6,182 nt of DNA, from assembly GCA_016764135.1 (NCBI GenBank), contig JAESSL010000294.1, positions 1 to 6,182 of the forward strand, written 5' to 3'. The position numbers and the translations under genes are program-made. Under the pieces are notes generated by a model. That model searched no databases and was not told the DNA's origin. It was given only the letters and a program-made list of their open reading frames with translations. Shown here in pieces: positions 1-6,127 of this stretch (the stretch's first letter is position 1; each line of letters begins with the position of its first letter). This DNA is from Alphaproteobacteria bacterium. Its GTDB lineage: Bacteria > Pseudomonadota > Alphaproteobacteria > UBA8366 > GCA-2717185.

Positions 1-159
1 GATAAGTGGCCGGGGCTGGGCGGGGTTTATGACGACGCCTTGCTGCCCGGTTTCGCGGAAAGCGGCATGCGGTTTTTCCTCGGCGGCGCGGACATGTCGT
101 TCATGTTGGCGGGCGCCAGGGCGCGGGGCGACTTGTTCCGCAAATTAGGGGAATCCTGA
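1..159 (+). CDS. HpcH/HpaI-family aldolase, C-terminal end only (partial)
   Basis: The window opens inside a reading frame that encodes 52 residues and stops with TGA at 157-159. The peptide runs from DKWPGLGGVYDD through a 'MRFFLGGADMSFMLAGARARG' type segment to a short charged tail. That segment resembles the last helix region of HpcH/HpaI class II aldolases (4-hydroxy-2-oxoheptanedioate or 2-keto-3-deoxy-rhamnonate aldolase relatives), which typically end in a G-x-D-x-x-F/L-L-x-x-G-x-R pattern. These enzymes cleave 2-oxo-4-hydroxy acids to pyruvate (or oxaloacetate) plus an aldehyde, using a divalent metal. The catalytic residues lie upstream of the window, so activity cannot be checked. 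The next gene starts 12 bases after the stop, which implies co-transcription. The family call rests on one short segment and is moderately firm; substrate is unknown. Confidence 0.7.
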   Translation, partial: DKWPGLGGVYDDALLPGFAESGMRFFLGGADMSFMLAGARARGDLFRKLGES

Positions 160-171
160 ACGGGGGCGGAT

Positions 172-1494
172 ATGAGCGATTCATCGGCGTCAGAACGACT
201 GTTCGAGCAGGCGCGGTCCAGCATGGCGGGTGGCGTGTCCCATGAGGCGCGCTATGCGGAGCCCTTTCCAAAATACATAGCGCGGGCCAAAGGCGCCCAC
301 AAATGGGACGAAGACGGAACGAAATATATCGATTACGCCATGGGCAGCGCATCGATGTTGCTGGGCCATGCGCATCCGGACATCGTCGCGGCGATCAGCG
401 AGCAGGCGACTGAGGGCGTATTTTTCGCTGATTGTCATGCAACGGAAATTGAATGGTCCCGCCTGATTCAAAAGATGGTGCCCTCGGCGGAACGAGTTCG
501 GTTTGTTGGATCCGGGACCGAGGCGACCATGCTGGCCATTCGCATCGGTCGCGCCTATTCCGGCAAAGATAAAATTTTGCGGTTTGAGGGCCATTATCAC
601 GGTTGGCATGAGTTCGTCGATCTGGGCATGAAGGCGCCCTATGACCAGCCATCCTCGCTGGGCATTTTGCCGGGAACGGTGGACGCTACCGTGGTGGCGG
701 CGCCAACAATCGAGGCGGTGGAGAGTGCGCTGAAGCGCGATGGTGAAATCGGTACGATCATCTGCGAAGTCTCCGGCGCCAATTATGGCAGCGTTCCCTT
801 GCCAGAAGGGTTTTTGATCGCCCTGCGGCGCCTTGCGGATGAGTATGGCGCGGTGTTGATCTTTGACGAGGTCATCACCGGGTTTCGCTGGAGCCCCGGT
901 GGGTTACAGGCGCGCGATGGAATCATCCCCGATCTGACGACAATGGCGAAGATCGTCACCGGTGGTATGCCCGGCGGCGCTGTTGGCGGACGAGCGGAAT
1001 TTATGGCGTTGCTGGATCCGGCGTTTGAGTTCGAGGGGCGTCGTCCCGGCGTCACCCATAAAGGCACCTTCAATGGCAATGCGCTGGTTGCGGCCTGCGC
1101 GGTCGCGGCGCTGACAAAAATCAGCACGGGCGAGCCCAACCGTCAGGCCGATGCGGCGGCGGGCAAACTACGCGATGGCTTGCGGAACATTATGGCGAAC
1201 CATCAGGTCGCCGGCGCGGTTTATGGTGAGGCGTCGACCTTTCATATCTATCTGGGCGAGGGTGCGGAGGACGGCTCGGTCGCCGGATTGGGCGCGGCGA
1301 AAATTCGCGGCGTCGATCCCACCGTAGTGCGCGGCATTCGCGGCGGATTGCGCAAACGGGGCGTTGATTTGATGTCGCATATGAGCGGCGTCACCTCGAT
1401 CGCCCATTCCGATGAGGATATCGACAAGACGTTGAACGCGTTTGAAGACACGCTGCGTGAGATGATCGCGGATGATGTGTTGGGGCGTGGGTAA
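172..1494 (+). CDS. Class III PLP-dependent aminotransferase (glutamate-1-semialdehyde aminomutase-like)
   Basis: This is a 440-residue soluble fold-type I PLP enzyme, a usual length for class III aminotransferases. Visible landmarks are GSGTEA at 113-118 (cofactor phosphate binding), HYHGWHE at 141-147, DEVITGFR at 232-239 with Asp232 expected to contact the pyridine nitrogen, Lys260 in MAKIVTGGMPGG as the expected Schiff-base lysine, and GTFNGN at 298-303. The tail has the HSDEDID motif at 412-418, matching the HTDEDID of GSA-aminomutase relatives. The cofactor site therefore looks intact. The ATG at 172 follows a purine-rich GGGGGCGGA, which supports this start. It sits between an aldolase and a TauD-type dioxygenase, so a catabolic transaminase is more likely than HemL of tetrapyrrole synthesis. 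Family call is firm; the substrate (amino donor and keto acid) is unknown. Confidence 0.9.
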   Translation: MSDSSASERLFEQARSSMAGGVSHEARYAEPFPKYIARAKGAHKWDEDGTKYIDYAMGSASMLLGHAHPDIVAAISEQATEGVFFADCHATEIEWSRLIQKMVPSAERVRFVGSGTEATMLAIRIGRAYSGKDKILRFEGHYHGWHEFVDLGMKAPYDQPSSLGILPGTVDATVVAAPTIEAVESALKRDGEIGTIICEVSGANYGSVPLPEGFLIALRRLADEYGAVLIFDEVITGFRWSPGGLQARDGIIPDLTTMAKIVTGGMPGGAVGGRAEFMALLDPAFEFEGRRPGVTHKGTFNGNALVAACAVAALTKISTGEPNRQADAAAGKLRDGLRNIMANHQVAGAVYGEASTFHIYLGEGAEDGSVAGLGAAKIRGVDPTVVRGIRGGLRKRGVDLMSHMSGVTSIAHSDEDIDKTLNAFEDTLREMIADDVLGRG

Positions 1495-1517
1495 TAAAGA
1501 CGGGCAGGGGCGAGAGC

Positions 1518-2408
1518 ATGACGAATTCAAAGATTGAGGTTATTCCATCGGGCGGCGCGCTGGGCGCCGATGTGAGCGGTTTCGACATCAACGCGATGTC
1601 GGCGGCTGATTTCGACATTATCCGCGCGGCCTGGTTGGAGCATCTGGTGTTGCGCGTCCGTGGTCAGGATTTTGACGATCCCGTACAGATTGAGTTTGGT
1701 CGCGGCTTTGGTCCACTGGAATTGTCGCCCAGAGCGCTGTTGACGGGGCAGGGCTGGTATCCGGACATGCCGGAAATGAGCCGCATCACGAATATTCGCG
1801 GCGAAAAGGGCGAAAAGACCGGGTCGCTGGGGCATGGCGACGCATATTGGCACACGGATATGAATTATCTGGAAGAACCGCCCATGGGCAGTCTGCTGCA
1901 TGCGCTACAGGTGCCGCAGGATGGCGGCGGAGAGACCCGGTTTTGTAATATGTATCTTGCGCTGGAAACGCTGCCCGCCGAATTGCGTCGCGCGATTGAC
2001 GGCAAGACCCTCAAACATGAAAAAGTGCATAGCAGCGACGGCACGATCCGACCGGGACTAAAAGACCCCGGCACAGACGATGTGCGCCGCATTCCTGGCC
2101 CCATCCACCCCATGATCATGACCCATCCGGATACCGAACGCGACGTGCTGTATTTGGGACGGCGCATCAATGGGTACATCATGGGCATGCCGGTGCGTGA
2201 AAGCGACGATCTGCTGGATCAAATCTGGGCGCATGCGACGCAGGAAAAATTCGTGTGGGAACAGAACTGGCGCGTCGGCGATATGATCATGTGGGATAAT
2301 CGCTCCGTGATGCATAGCCGCAAGGCGTTTGGGCGCGATGATGCGCGCCTGATGCACCGTCTGGTTTTAAAAGGAACCCAGCCGTTCCACGCGCCACTGG
2401 CGGCGTAA
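1518..2408 (+). CDS. TauD/TfdA-family Fe(II)/2-oxoglutarate-dependent dioxygenase
   Basis: A 296-residue cytosolic oxygenase, close to the usual 280-300 for TauD/TfdA. The iron triad is visible: His112 and Asp114 in the HTD motif (YWHTDMNY, 110-117), and His266 in NRSVMHSR. Arg281 lies exactly 15 residues after the distal His, the same spacing as His255-Arg270 in E. coli TauD, and should bind the 2-oxoglutarate carboxylate. The family couples decarboxylation of 2-oxoglutarate to hydroxylation of a substrate, often releasing a sulfite, phenol or amine. The ATG at 1518 has CAGGGG seven bases upstream. It lies 23 bases after the aminotransferase stop, so the two are probably one transcript. Nothing in the sequence fixes the substrate: taurine, a phenoxy acid, a quaternary amine or a hydroxy amino acid precursor are all possible. 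The catalytic call is firm. Confidence 0.92.
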   Translation: MTNSKIEVIPSGGALGADVSGFDINAMSAADFDIIRAAWLEHLVLRVRGQDFDDPVQIEFGRGFGPLELSPRALLTGQGWYPDMPEMSRITNIRGEKGEKTGSLGHGDAYWHTDMNYLEEPPMGSLLHALQVPQDGGGETRFCNMYLALETLPAELRRAIDGKTLKHEKVHSSDGTIRPGLKDPGTDDVRRIPGPIHPMIMTHPDTERDVLYLGRRINGYIMGMPVRESDDLLDQIWAHATQEKFVWEQNWRVGDMIMWDNRSVMHSRKAFGRDDARLMHRLVLKGTQPFHAPLAA

Positions 2409-2435
2409 AGCGCGCCAGCGGGTGAGGCTACGCCG
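2401..2435. terminator. Inverted repeat across two convergent stop codons; possible weak bidirectional terminator
   Basis: CGGCGTA at 2401-2407 is perfectly complementary to TACGCCG at 2429-2435, giving a 7-bp stem with a 21-base GC-rich loop. It covers the stop of the dioxygenase gene (TAA, 2406-2408) and the stop of queD on the other strand (TAG, 2430-2428). The position is right for a shared terminator between convergent genes. There is no T-tract on either side and the loop is large, so intrinsic termination would be weak. Both proteins end in Ala-Ala coded GCGGCG followed by TA, which would create this symmetry by chance. Confidence 0.25.
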
Positions 2436-2850
2436 CTAAGTCAGCCAGATCGGTCGGGTGATACACGCAGGTTTCGCCAATCGTTGTGCGCATGACCGTG
2501 ACCCGATGAACCTTGAGCGATGCATTCTCGAAGACATGCGCCCGCAACAGACAATGGGTCGTCTGCGCCACCCATTCTGCGATGTTCTCCAACGTCGGCG
2601 TCGACAGGCCCTCGACCTCGTTCAACATGCGGTGGTCCAGCCCGTCGCGAACATCGTGCAGGACGCTTTTCATCAGGCCCAGATCAATGACCCATCCCTT
2701 CGCGGCGACGCGGGTTCCCTGCATCGCAACCTCGCAGGTGAACGAGTGACCATGGGTGCGAAAATATTCCGGACGATTGCCTTCGATCGGCAGCGTGTGC
2801 GCTGCGTCGAAGGTGAAGGTCTGGGAAATTTCAAAAATCGGGGTCGTCAT
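2428..2850 (-). CDS. queD: 6-carboxytetrahydropterin synthase / PTPS family (QueD-like), atypical active site
   Basis: A 140-residue protein of the 6-pyruvoyl-tetrahydropterin synthase family, which in this context should turn 7,8-dihydroneopterin triphosphate into 6-carboxytetrahydropterin. The zinc ligands are all visible: His18 in FDAAHTLP, then His33 and His35 in HGHSF. The catalytic Asp72-His73 pair in LDHRMLNE is also kept, followed by the family's G-L-S-T-P-T-L-E-N segment (81-89). Two expected residues are not. The nucleophilic Cys that stands four residues before the first HGH histidine in E. coli QueD is Tyr29 here. The late Glu (VKET in E. coli) aligns with Arg121 in VMRTT. A GETCVY motif at 125-130 offers Glu126 and Cys128 instead. 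The gene lies 39 bases downstream of queE on the same strand, with GGAAC eight bases before the ATG, so it is probably in its operon. Family and pathway calls are good; exact chemistry is less certain. Confidence 0.85.
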   Translation of the reverse strand: MTTPIFEISQTFTFDAAHTLPIEGNRPEYFRTHGHSFTCEVAMQGTRVAAKGWVIDLGLMKSVLHDVRDGLDHRMLNEVEGLSTPTLENIAEWVAQTTHCLLRAHVFENASLKVHRVTVMRTTIGETCVYHPTDLADLAA

Positions 2851-2889
2851 GTGGTCGTTCCAAACTTACCTGCGCGGTGACGCGCGATT

Positions 2890-3780
2890 TCATGTCCCTA
2901 AGGCGTTGCCGAACAAATAGCAATGGACCCGCGGCGCCAGATTATAGCCGCGCTGGATGGCCTGTTCGGCATTTTCGGCGGCGATGCGGTGTTGATCTTC
3001 CACCCGACCGCCGACCGGCATGACCGAAACCGGAAAACCCACGCCCGCCGCCCGGTATAATTCGGTGGCGCGCTCGACCTCATCCCAGGTTCGCGGGTCG
3101 CCATCGATGACATATTTCAACTGCCCGGTTCCCGCCGCCGCAGCATAGGCGCCGACGATGTCCGGGCGTATCGTCTTGTCCCAATCCTCGCCCGAGGTTC
3201 GGATTTTCGGCGAAACCGACCAAAACCATTCTTTGGTGGTGGATGCAAGCATCTGCGTCAATTCGCCGGTGAACGCCTTGGTCAACGGGCGCGTGCCGTT
3301 AGTCTCCACAGTGATGAATTGGGGGGCGTCACCGCTTTCTCGTAACGCCGCCAGCACCGCCACAATGGCGCCTTGGCGCATCATCGGTTCGCCCCCGGTG
3401 ATGGCCAGATGCGCGTCCTGTCCGGAACGAGGGTGGCGAAAGACGCGACCGGGCAATAGATCCCGCAATCGGGCTGCAATCTCCGTCGCGGTTTCCTGCG
3501 GCGCCAGATGTCGAAACCGCTTAGACCATGAATAGGAGCTGTCGCAACCACGCCGAAAGACCGGTAGATCCTGCATCGTGGCGACGTCGGACAAATCCGC
3601 GTCTTTGTAATCCAGTTCCCAGCTGCTCGGGTCGTCCAGATTGTCCTGCATGAACCCGTCGCAATTAAGATTACACCCGAACAGACGCAGCCACACCGTG
3701 GGCGCGCCGCAATAGCGGCCTTCGCCCTGTATGGAGTAGAAGATCTCCGAATATGTGATGAGAATGCGCCGCGCGGCCAT
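2890..3780 (-). CDS. queE: 7-carboxy-7-deazaguanine synthase, radical SAM (QueE), long-insertion variant
   Basis: A 296-residue radical SAM enzyme expected to rearrange 6-carboxytetrahydropterin into 7-carboxy-7-deazaguanine, the committed ring contraction toward preQ0 and queuosine. Visible landmarks are the N-terminal FYSIQGEG (14-21), the RLFGCNLNC segment (32-40), CDSSYSW starting at Cys79, GGEP at 129-132 for SAM binding, VETNGT at 158-163 and SVSPK at 188-192. All are in QueE order. Cluster cysteines appear to be Cys36, Cys40 and Cys79 (CX3CX38C) instead of the compact CX3CX2C. Ser81 stands where the CDT motif of other QueE enzymes has its Mg-contacting Thr. The protein is longer than most QueE (about 200-250 residues), largely through this insertion. 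It is first in a two-gene queE-queD unit; the ATG has AAGGG ten bases upstream. Function call is firm, helped by the QueD partner; queC and queF are not in the window. Confidence 0.9.
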   Translation of the reverse strand: MAARRILITYSEIFYSIQGEGRYCGAPTVWLRLFGCNLNCDGFMQDNLDDPSSWELDYKDADLSDVATMQDLPVFRRGCDSSYSWSKRFRHLAPQETATEIAARLRDLLPGRVFRHPRSGQDAHLAITGGEPMMRQGAIVAVLAALRESGDAPQFITVETNGTRPLTKAFTGELTQMLASTTKEWFWSVSPKIRTSGEDWDKTIRPDIVGAYAAAAGTGQLKYVIDGDPRTWDEVERATELYRAAGVGFPVSVMPVGGRVEDQHRIAAENAEQAIQRGYNLAPRVHCYLFGNALGT

Positions 3781-3824
3781 GGGCCTAGCCCTTGTGTGTA
3801 AAACGGGATCGTCGAGTTCGGCGC

Positions 3825-3854
3825 AATATATCCGCGACGGCGGCGATTTGACAG
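3825..3854 (-). promoter_or_regulatory. Candidate sigma70-type promoter for queE-queD
   Basis: On the minus strand CTGTCA (3854-3849, four of six matches to TTGACA) is followed after 18 bases by TATATT (3830-3825, five of six matches to TATAAT). Transcription would begin near 3818, giving a leader of roughly 38 bases before the queE ATG. That is too short for a preQ1 riboswitch, and none is seen. On the opposite strand the same spot reads TTGACA (3848-3853), a perfect -35 hexamer, but the hexamer 17 bases later (GATTGA) is poor. This is pattern matching only. Confidence 0.4.
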
Positions 3855-3905
3855 AGGTTGGGCCGCGCCCGATTGAGTTCCGCCGCCGCGCCGCATAGGG
3901 TGGCG

Positions 3906-3914
3906 TGCTATTTT
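3906..3914 (+). promoter_or_regulatory. Candidate extended -10 element before the GIY-YIG-like gene
   Basis: TGCTATTTT matches the extended -10 form TGnTATnnT (four of six in the hexamer plus the TG). It has no good -35 at the usual distance. If used, transcription would start near 3921, giving a very short leader that still contains the AGGGAG ribosome site. It would also rule out the in-frame GTG at 3905 as start. Weak evidence. Confidence 0.22.
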
Positions 3915-3937
3915 ATGCGCAAAAGCAGGGAGCCCCT

Positions 3938-4501
3938 ATGAGTGTCGCCTTGACGTGGGAAGGCCCGATTGGACCGGGTCATTTTCCCGATGATCCGCTG
4001 ATTTTTGAAAACCTTTGCGAGGCGGGGGTGTATCTGCGGGTCAAAACCTATGCGGGCGGTCGATTGATCGCCTATGCGGGACAATCGGTGTCCTTGCTCG
4101 CGCGCTTCGATCAGCATTTGTCGGCGATGATGGCGCTCAGTGCGCCGCTACGCGATGAGACTGGCGCAATTGTGTTTACGGGCGACGCCGTGGCCCGGAT
4201 GGCCGCCTACGGAAATCTGGGCGCGATCGCGCCCGTGGCGGCGGCGGATACAGGTCGCGTCCGGTTCTGGTACGCTTTGTGCGATTCGTATTTTCACATT
4301 GAGCATTTGAATTTGGTCGAAGGGCTGTTGCAACGGCGCATCACCGAGCGGTTGTCGGATATTGAAAATGCCGTCGCGGCGCCGGGCGTTATGCCCGACG
4401 ATGTGCCAGACCAATGGGACAATGACTTTTCAGGCGTGGACGCCGCCAGTCGCCAAGTGCTGGAAACGCTGCTTGGCGACAATCCGATGACCTTGCCCTA
4501 G
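3938..4501 (+). CDS. Small GIY-YIG nuclease-like protein, function unknown
   Basis: I do not recognise a named family member. The 187-residue protein shows a GIY-YIG-like pattern: GVY at 30-32, YAG at 46-48 followed by QS (AYAGQSVSLLARFDQH), Arg56 and His60 in the next helix, and Glu128 in HLNLVEGLLQRRI, where the superfamily places its metal-binding Glu. GIY-YIG domains cut DNA, and occur in UvrC, homing endonucleases and many small orphan proteins. Here the domain fills most of the protein, and no extra DNA-binding domain is obvious. The last 40 residues are acidic and low in motif content. The start at 3938 is chosen because AGGGAG (3927-3932) sits five bases before it; an in-frame GTG at 3905 would add 11 residues without a good ribosome site. 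It diverges from queE and converges with the cyclase gene. The nuclease assignment is moderate; a non-catalytic member is possible. Confidence 0.6.
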   Translation: MSVALTWEGPIGPGHFPDDPLIFENLCEAGVYLRVKTYAGGRLIAYAGQSVSLLARFDQHLSAMMALSAPLRDETGAIVFTGDAVARMAAYGNLGAIAPVAAADTGRVRFWYALCDSYFHIEHLNLVEGLLQRRITERLSDIENAVAAPGVMPDDVPDQWDNDFSGVDAASRQVLETLLGDNPMTLP

Positions 4502-4541
4502 CGCCGAAATAAATTAGCGTCAAACCGGCGTTAAACCAGTG

Positions 4542-5939
4542 TTATTCGGGCGTTGTTGCAGGCCTCGGCGCCACCCAGACGCCGATTTTTTTCTTTCGGC
4601 CCCGAATATTCTGGGGACCGGTATCGACGAGCCGCCGGATAAGGGCGCCGCCGCCCGCGTCTTCCCGCTTGATTGCGTTTATCAAATCCTGGCTGACCGT
4701 TAACGGGGCGTCAAGTTCGCGCGTTAGATGCTCGATGCGGCTGGCGACATTCACGCTATCGCCGATGACGGCGAATTCGACATGGCGTTCATTCCCGATA
4801 TCCCCCATCACAGCGGCGCCGTAATGCAACCCGATGCCGACGGACAGGGGCGCCTCACTCTGCCGGGCTCTTTGCTGTGTCCATTCGTGCAGATTTTCAA
4901 CAAGCTCCAGAGCGCATCGCAAGGCGTCCGTGGCGTCGTGGGGGCCCGTCCGGGGCGTTCCGAATGTCGCCATCAAGCCGTCGCCCATATACTTGTCCAG
5001 CGTGCCGTTATACCGAAACACGCTGCCGGACAGCAGGTTATGATACTCGCGCAGGAGGGTGACGATGTTTTCCGCAGGCTCGGTCTCACAATAGGTGGTG
5101 AACCCGATGATGTCGGTAAACAGGATCGCGATGTCCTGCTCTCTCGGCGTCCTGTCCAATCCTCCGGCCAGAGAAATCTCGTCGACCATATTGGGTGAAA
5201 AATAACGCGCCAGATTGGATCGGGATCGCTCCGCTTCCGCTCTGTTCTCAACGAAGCGCAGGGTGCGGGACGTCACGACCGCCAAACCAATGGCGACAAG
5301 ACTTACGGCGATAAACTCTTGGATTCGGTCCTCGATCGATACGAAATTCTGATCAAAATAGAGCTTCATCAGGTTTTCCGGCGTCGGCGTCGGGATGTCT
5401 ATTTGATAGAAAATTTCCGGACTGGAAAGCACCCACATCATGGATCCGAACCGCGTTGCGATGATGGAAAAACCGCACCATAAGACGAGACGCGGCCGAA
5501 GGCTGAACGTGGCTTGCATTAAAAACAGAAAATACCAGACAAACGAACTGCCCCGCAGGGAAAGGGCGTTGCTGAAGACGGTTTCAGTCTCGAACGGGTT
5601 TGGCGTCACGAGTTGTGTAGAGAGCAACAAACAATCCGCGAGAATAAAAATATAGGGAACCCAGGCGGGGTGATTTCTGGTCGTCAGAAGAAAGTGTTGG
5701 AACAACCCCAGGATCAGAAACATCAAAATGAAACTGACGCCAAAGAAAACGGCCAAGGTGGCGGAAGGCTCATCGGAAATGTACCAAATGAGTATGACCA
5801 CCATTGATATGGACCTTACCTTGATCGCAAGTAAAAGGCCTTGGCGTTCCTCTTCCTGAAAGGCGTGTCGCAACCGGTTGAGCAAGCGTCGGCGCCACCC
5901 GCCTGACTCGGCAATGTCTTTGATGACCTCTCGATCCAT
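4542..5939 (-). CDS. Six-helix membrane protein with C-terminal class III adenylate/guanylate cyclase domain
   Basis: A 465-residue inner-membrane signalling enzyme that should make cAMP or cGMP from the triphosphate. After a basic N-terminus come six likely membrane helices (about 36-55, 60-85, 93-112, 125-146, 148-172, 206-225). A short linker with ARYFSPNMV at 244-252 leads into the cyclase domain at about 265-425. Catalytic residues are visible: Asp276 in LFTDIIGFT and Asp320 in LDKYMGD for the two metals, Lys316 for the purine, then Asn397 and Arg401 in VIGDSVNVASR for the transition state. The residue seven before Asn397, where Thr or Asp often helps choose the base, is Ala390, so cAMP versus cGMP is not settled. 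The ATG at 5939 is preferred because GGAGAGGAA lies nine bases upstream; an in-frame TTG at 6032 would add 31 residues of poor character. The ligand sensed by the membrane part is unknown. It is transcribed alone. Confidence 0.9.
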   Translation of the reverse strand: MDREVIKDIAESGGWRRRLLNRLRHAFQEEERQGLLLAIKVRSISMVVILIWYISDEPSATLAVFFGVSFILMFLILGLFQHFLLTTRNHPAWVPYIFILADCLLLSTQLVTPNPFETETVFSNALSLRGSSFVWYFLFLMQATFSLRPRLVLWCGFSIIATRFGSMMWVLSSPEIFYQIDIPTPTPENLMKLYFDQNFVSIEDRIQEFIAVSLVAIGLAVVTSRTLRFVENRAEAERSRSNLARYFSPNMVDEISLAGGLDRTPREQDIAILFTDIIGFTTYCETEPAENIVTLLREYHNLLSGSVFRYNGTLDKYMGDGLMATFGTPRTGPHDATDALRCALELVENLHEWTQQRARQSEAPLSVGIGLHYGAAVMGDIGNERHVEFAVIGDSVNVASRIEHLTRELDAPLTVSQDLINAIKREDAGGGALIRRLVDTGPQNIRGRKKKIGVWVAPRPATTPE

Positions 5940-6064
5940 CGGGTGGCGTTCCTCTCCGGTCGTAAACCTGATCTGTCCGTTCCCGTTGGATTCTGCCCGA
6001 CAGGGGGCCGACAGGGCGCCAACGGGATGCAATGGATCCTGTTGCGGAATCTATTGTGGCCGGA

Positions 6065-6093
6065 GATATAGACAAATCATCTTCTGTTTTAAA
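6065..6093 (-). promoter_or_regulatory. Candidate sigma70-type promoter for the cyclase gene
   Basis: On the minus strand TTTAAA (6093-6088, four of six matches to TTGACA) stands 17 bases before TATATC (6070-6065, four of six matches to TATAAT). Transcription would start near 6058, leaving a leader of about 120 bases to the ATG at 5939. The region 5940-6127 is AT-rich relative to its surroundings and otherwise holds no gene I can support. Spacing is ideal but both hexamers are imperfect. Confidence 0.3.
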
Positions 6094-6127
6094 CCGGATA
6101 CATTCTCAACTTCGTGTGTATTGCCTC

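Noticed and set aside
172..1494. Calling the aminotransferase HemL (glutamate-1-semialdehyde 2,1-aminomutase)
   Set aside because: It shares the fold and several motifs, but its context is a catabolic-looking cassette and the lysine region reads MPGGAVGG where the classic HemL form is MPVGAFGG. A generic class III name is safer.
1518..2408. Naming the dioxygenase taurine dioxygenase (tauD)
   Set aside because: Only the iron and 2-oxoglutarate residues are conserved across the whole family; no taurine transporter or sulfur gene is nearby.
2458..2880. Open frame on the plus strand opposite queD
   Set aside because: It mirrors the queD gene, whose zinc motifs and pathway neighbour are clear; the plus-strand peptide is arginine-rich with no recognisable motif.
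2428..3780. A dpd-type DNA 7-deazaguanine modification island
   Set aside because: QueE and QueD also serve ordinary tRNA queuosine synthesis, and no dpdA-like transglycosylase or dpd partner is present in the window.
3905..3937. GTG at 3905 as start of the GIY-YIG-like gene
   Set aside because: The ATG at 3938 has AGGGAG at ideal spacing, while the GTG has only a poor upstream purine run.
4502..4541. Terminator in the gap between the GIY-YIG-like gene and the cyclase
   Set aside because: Only a 5-bp CGCCG/CGGCG pairing with a 19-base loop and no T-tract is visible, too weak to call.
4728..5198. Open frame of 156 codons on the plus strand opposite the cyclase domain
   Set aside because: The minus strand encodes a complete class III cyclase domain here; the opposite frame shows no family features and no convincing ribosome site.
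5940..6032. Longer cyclase start at the in-frame TTG at 6032
   Set aside because: The added 31 residues have no membrane or domain character, the codon is rare as a start, and the ATG at 5939 has a good GGAGAGGAA ribosome site.
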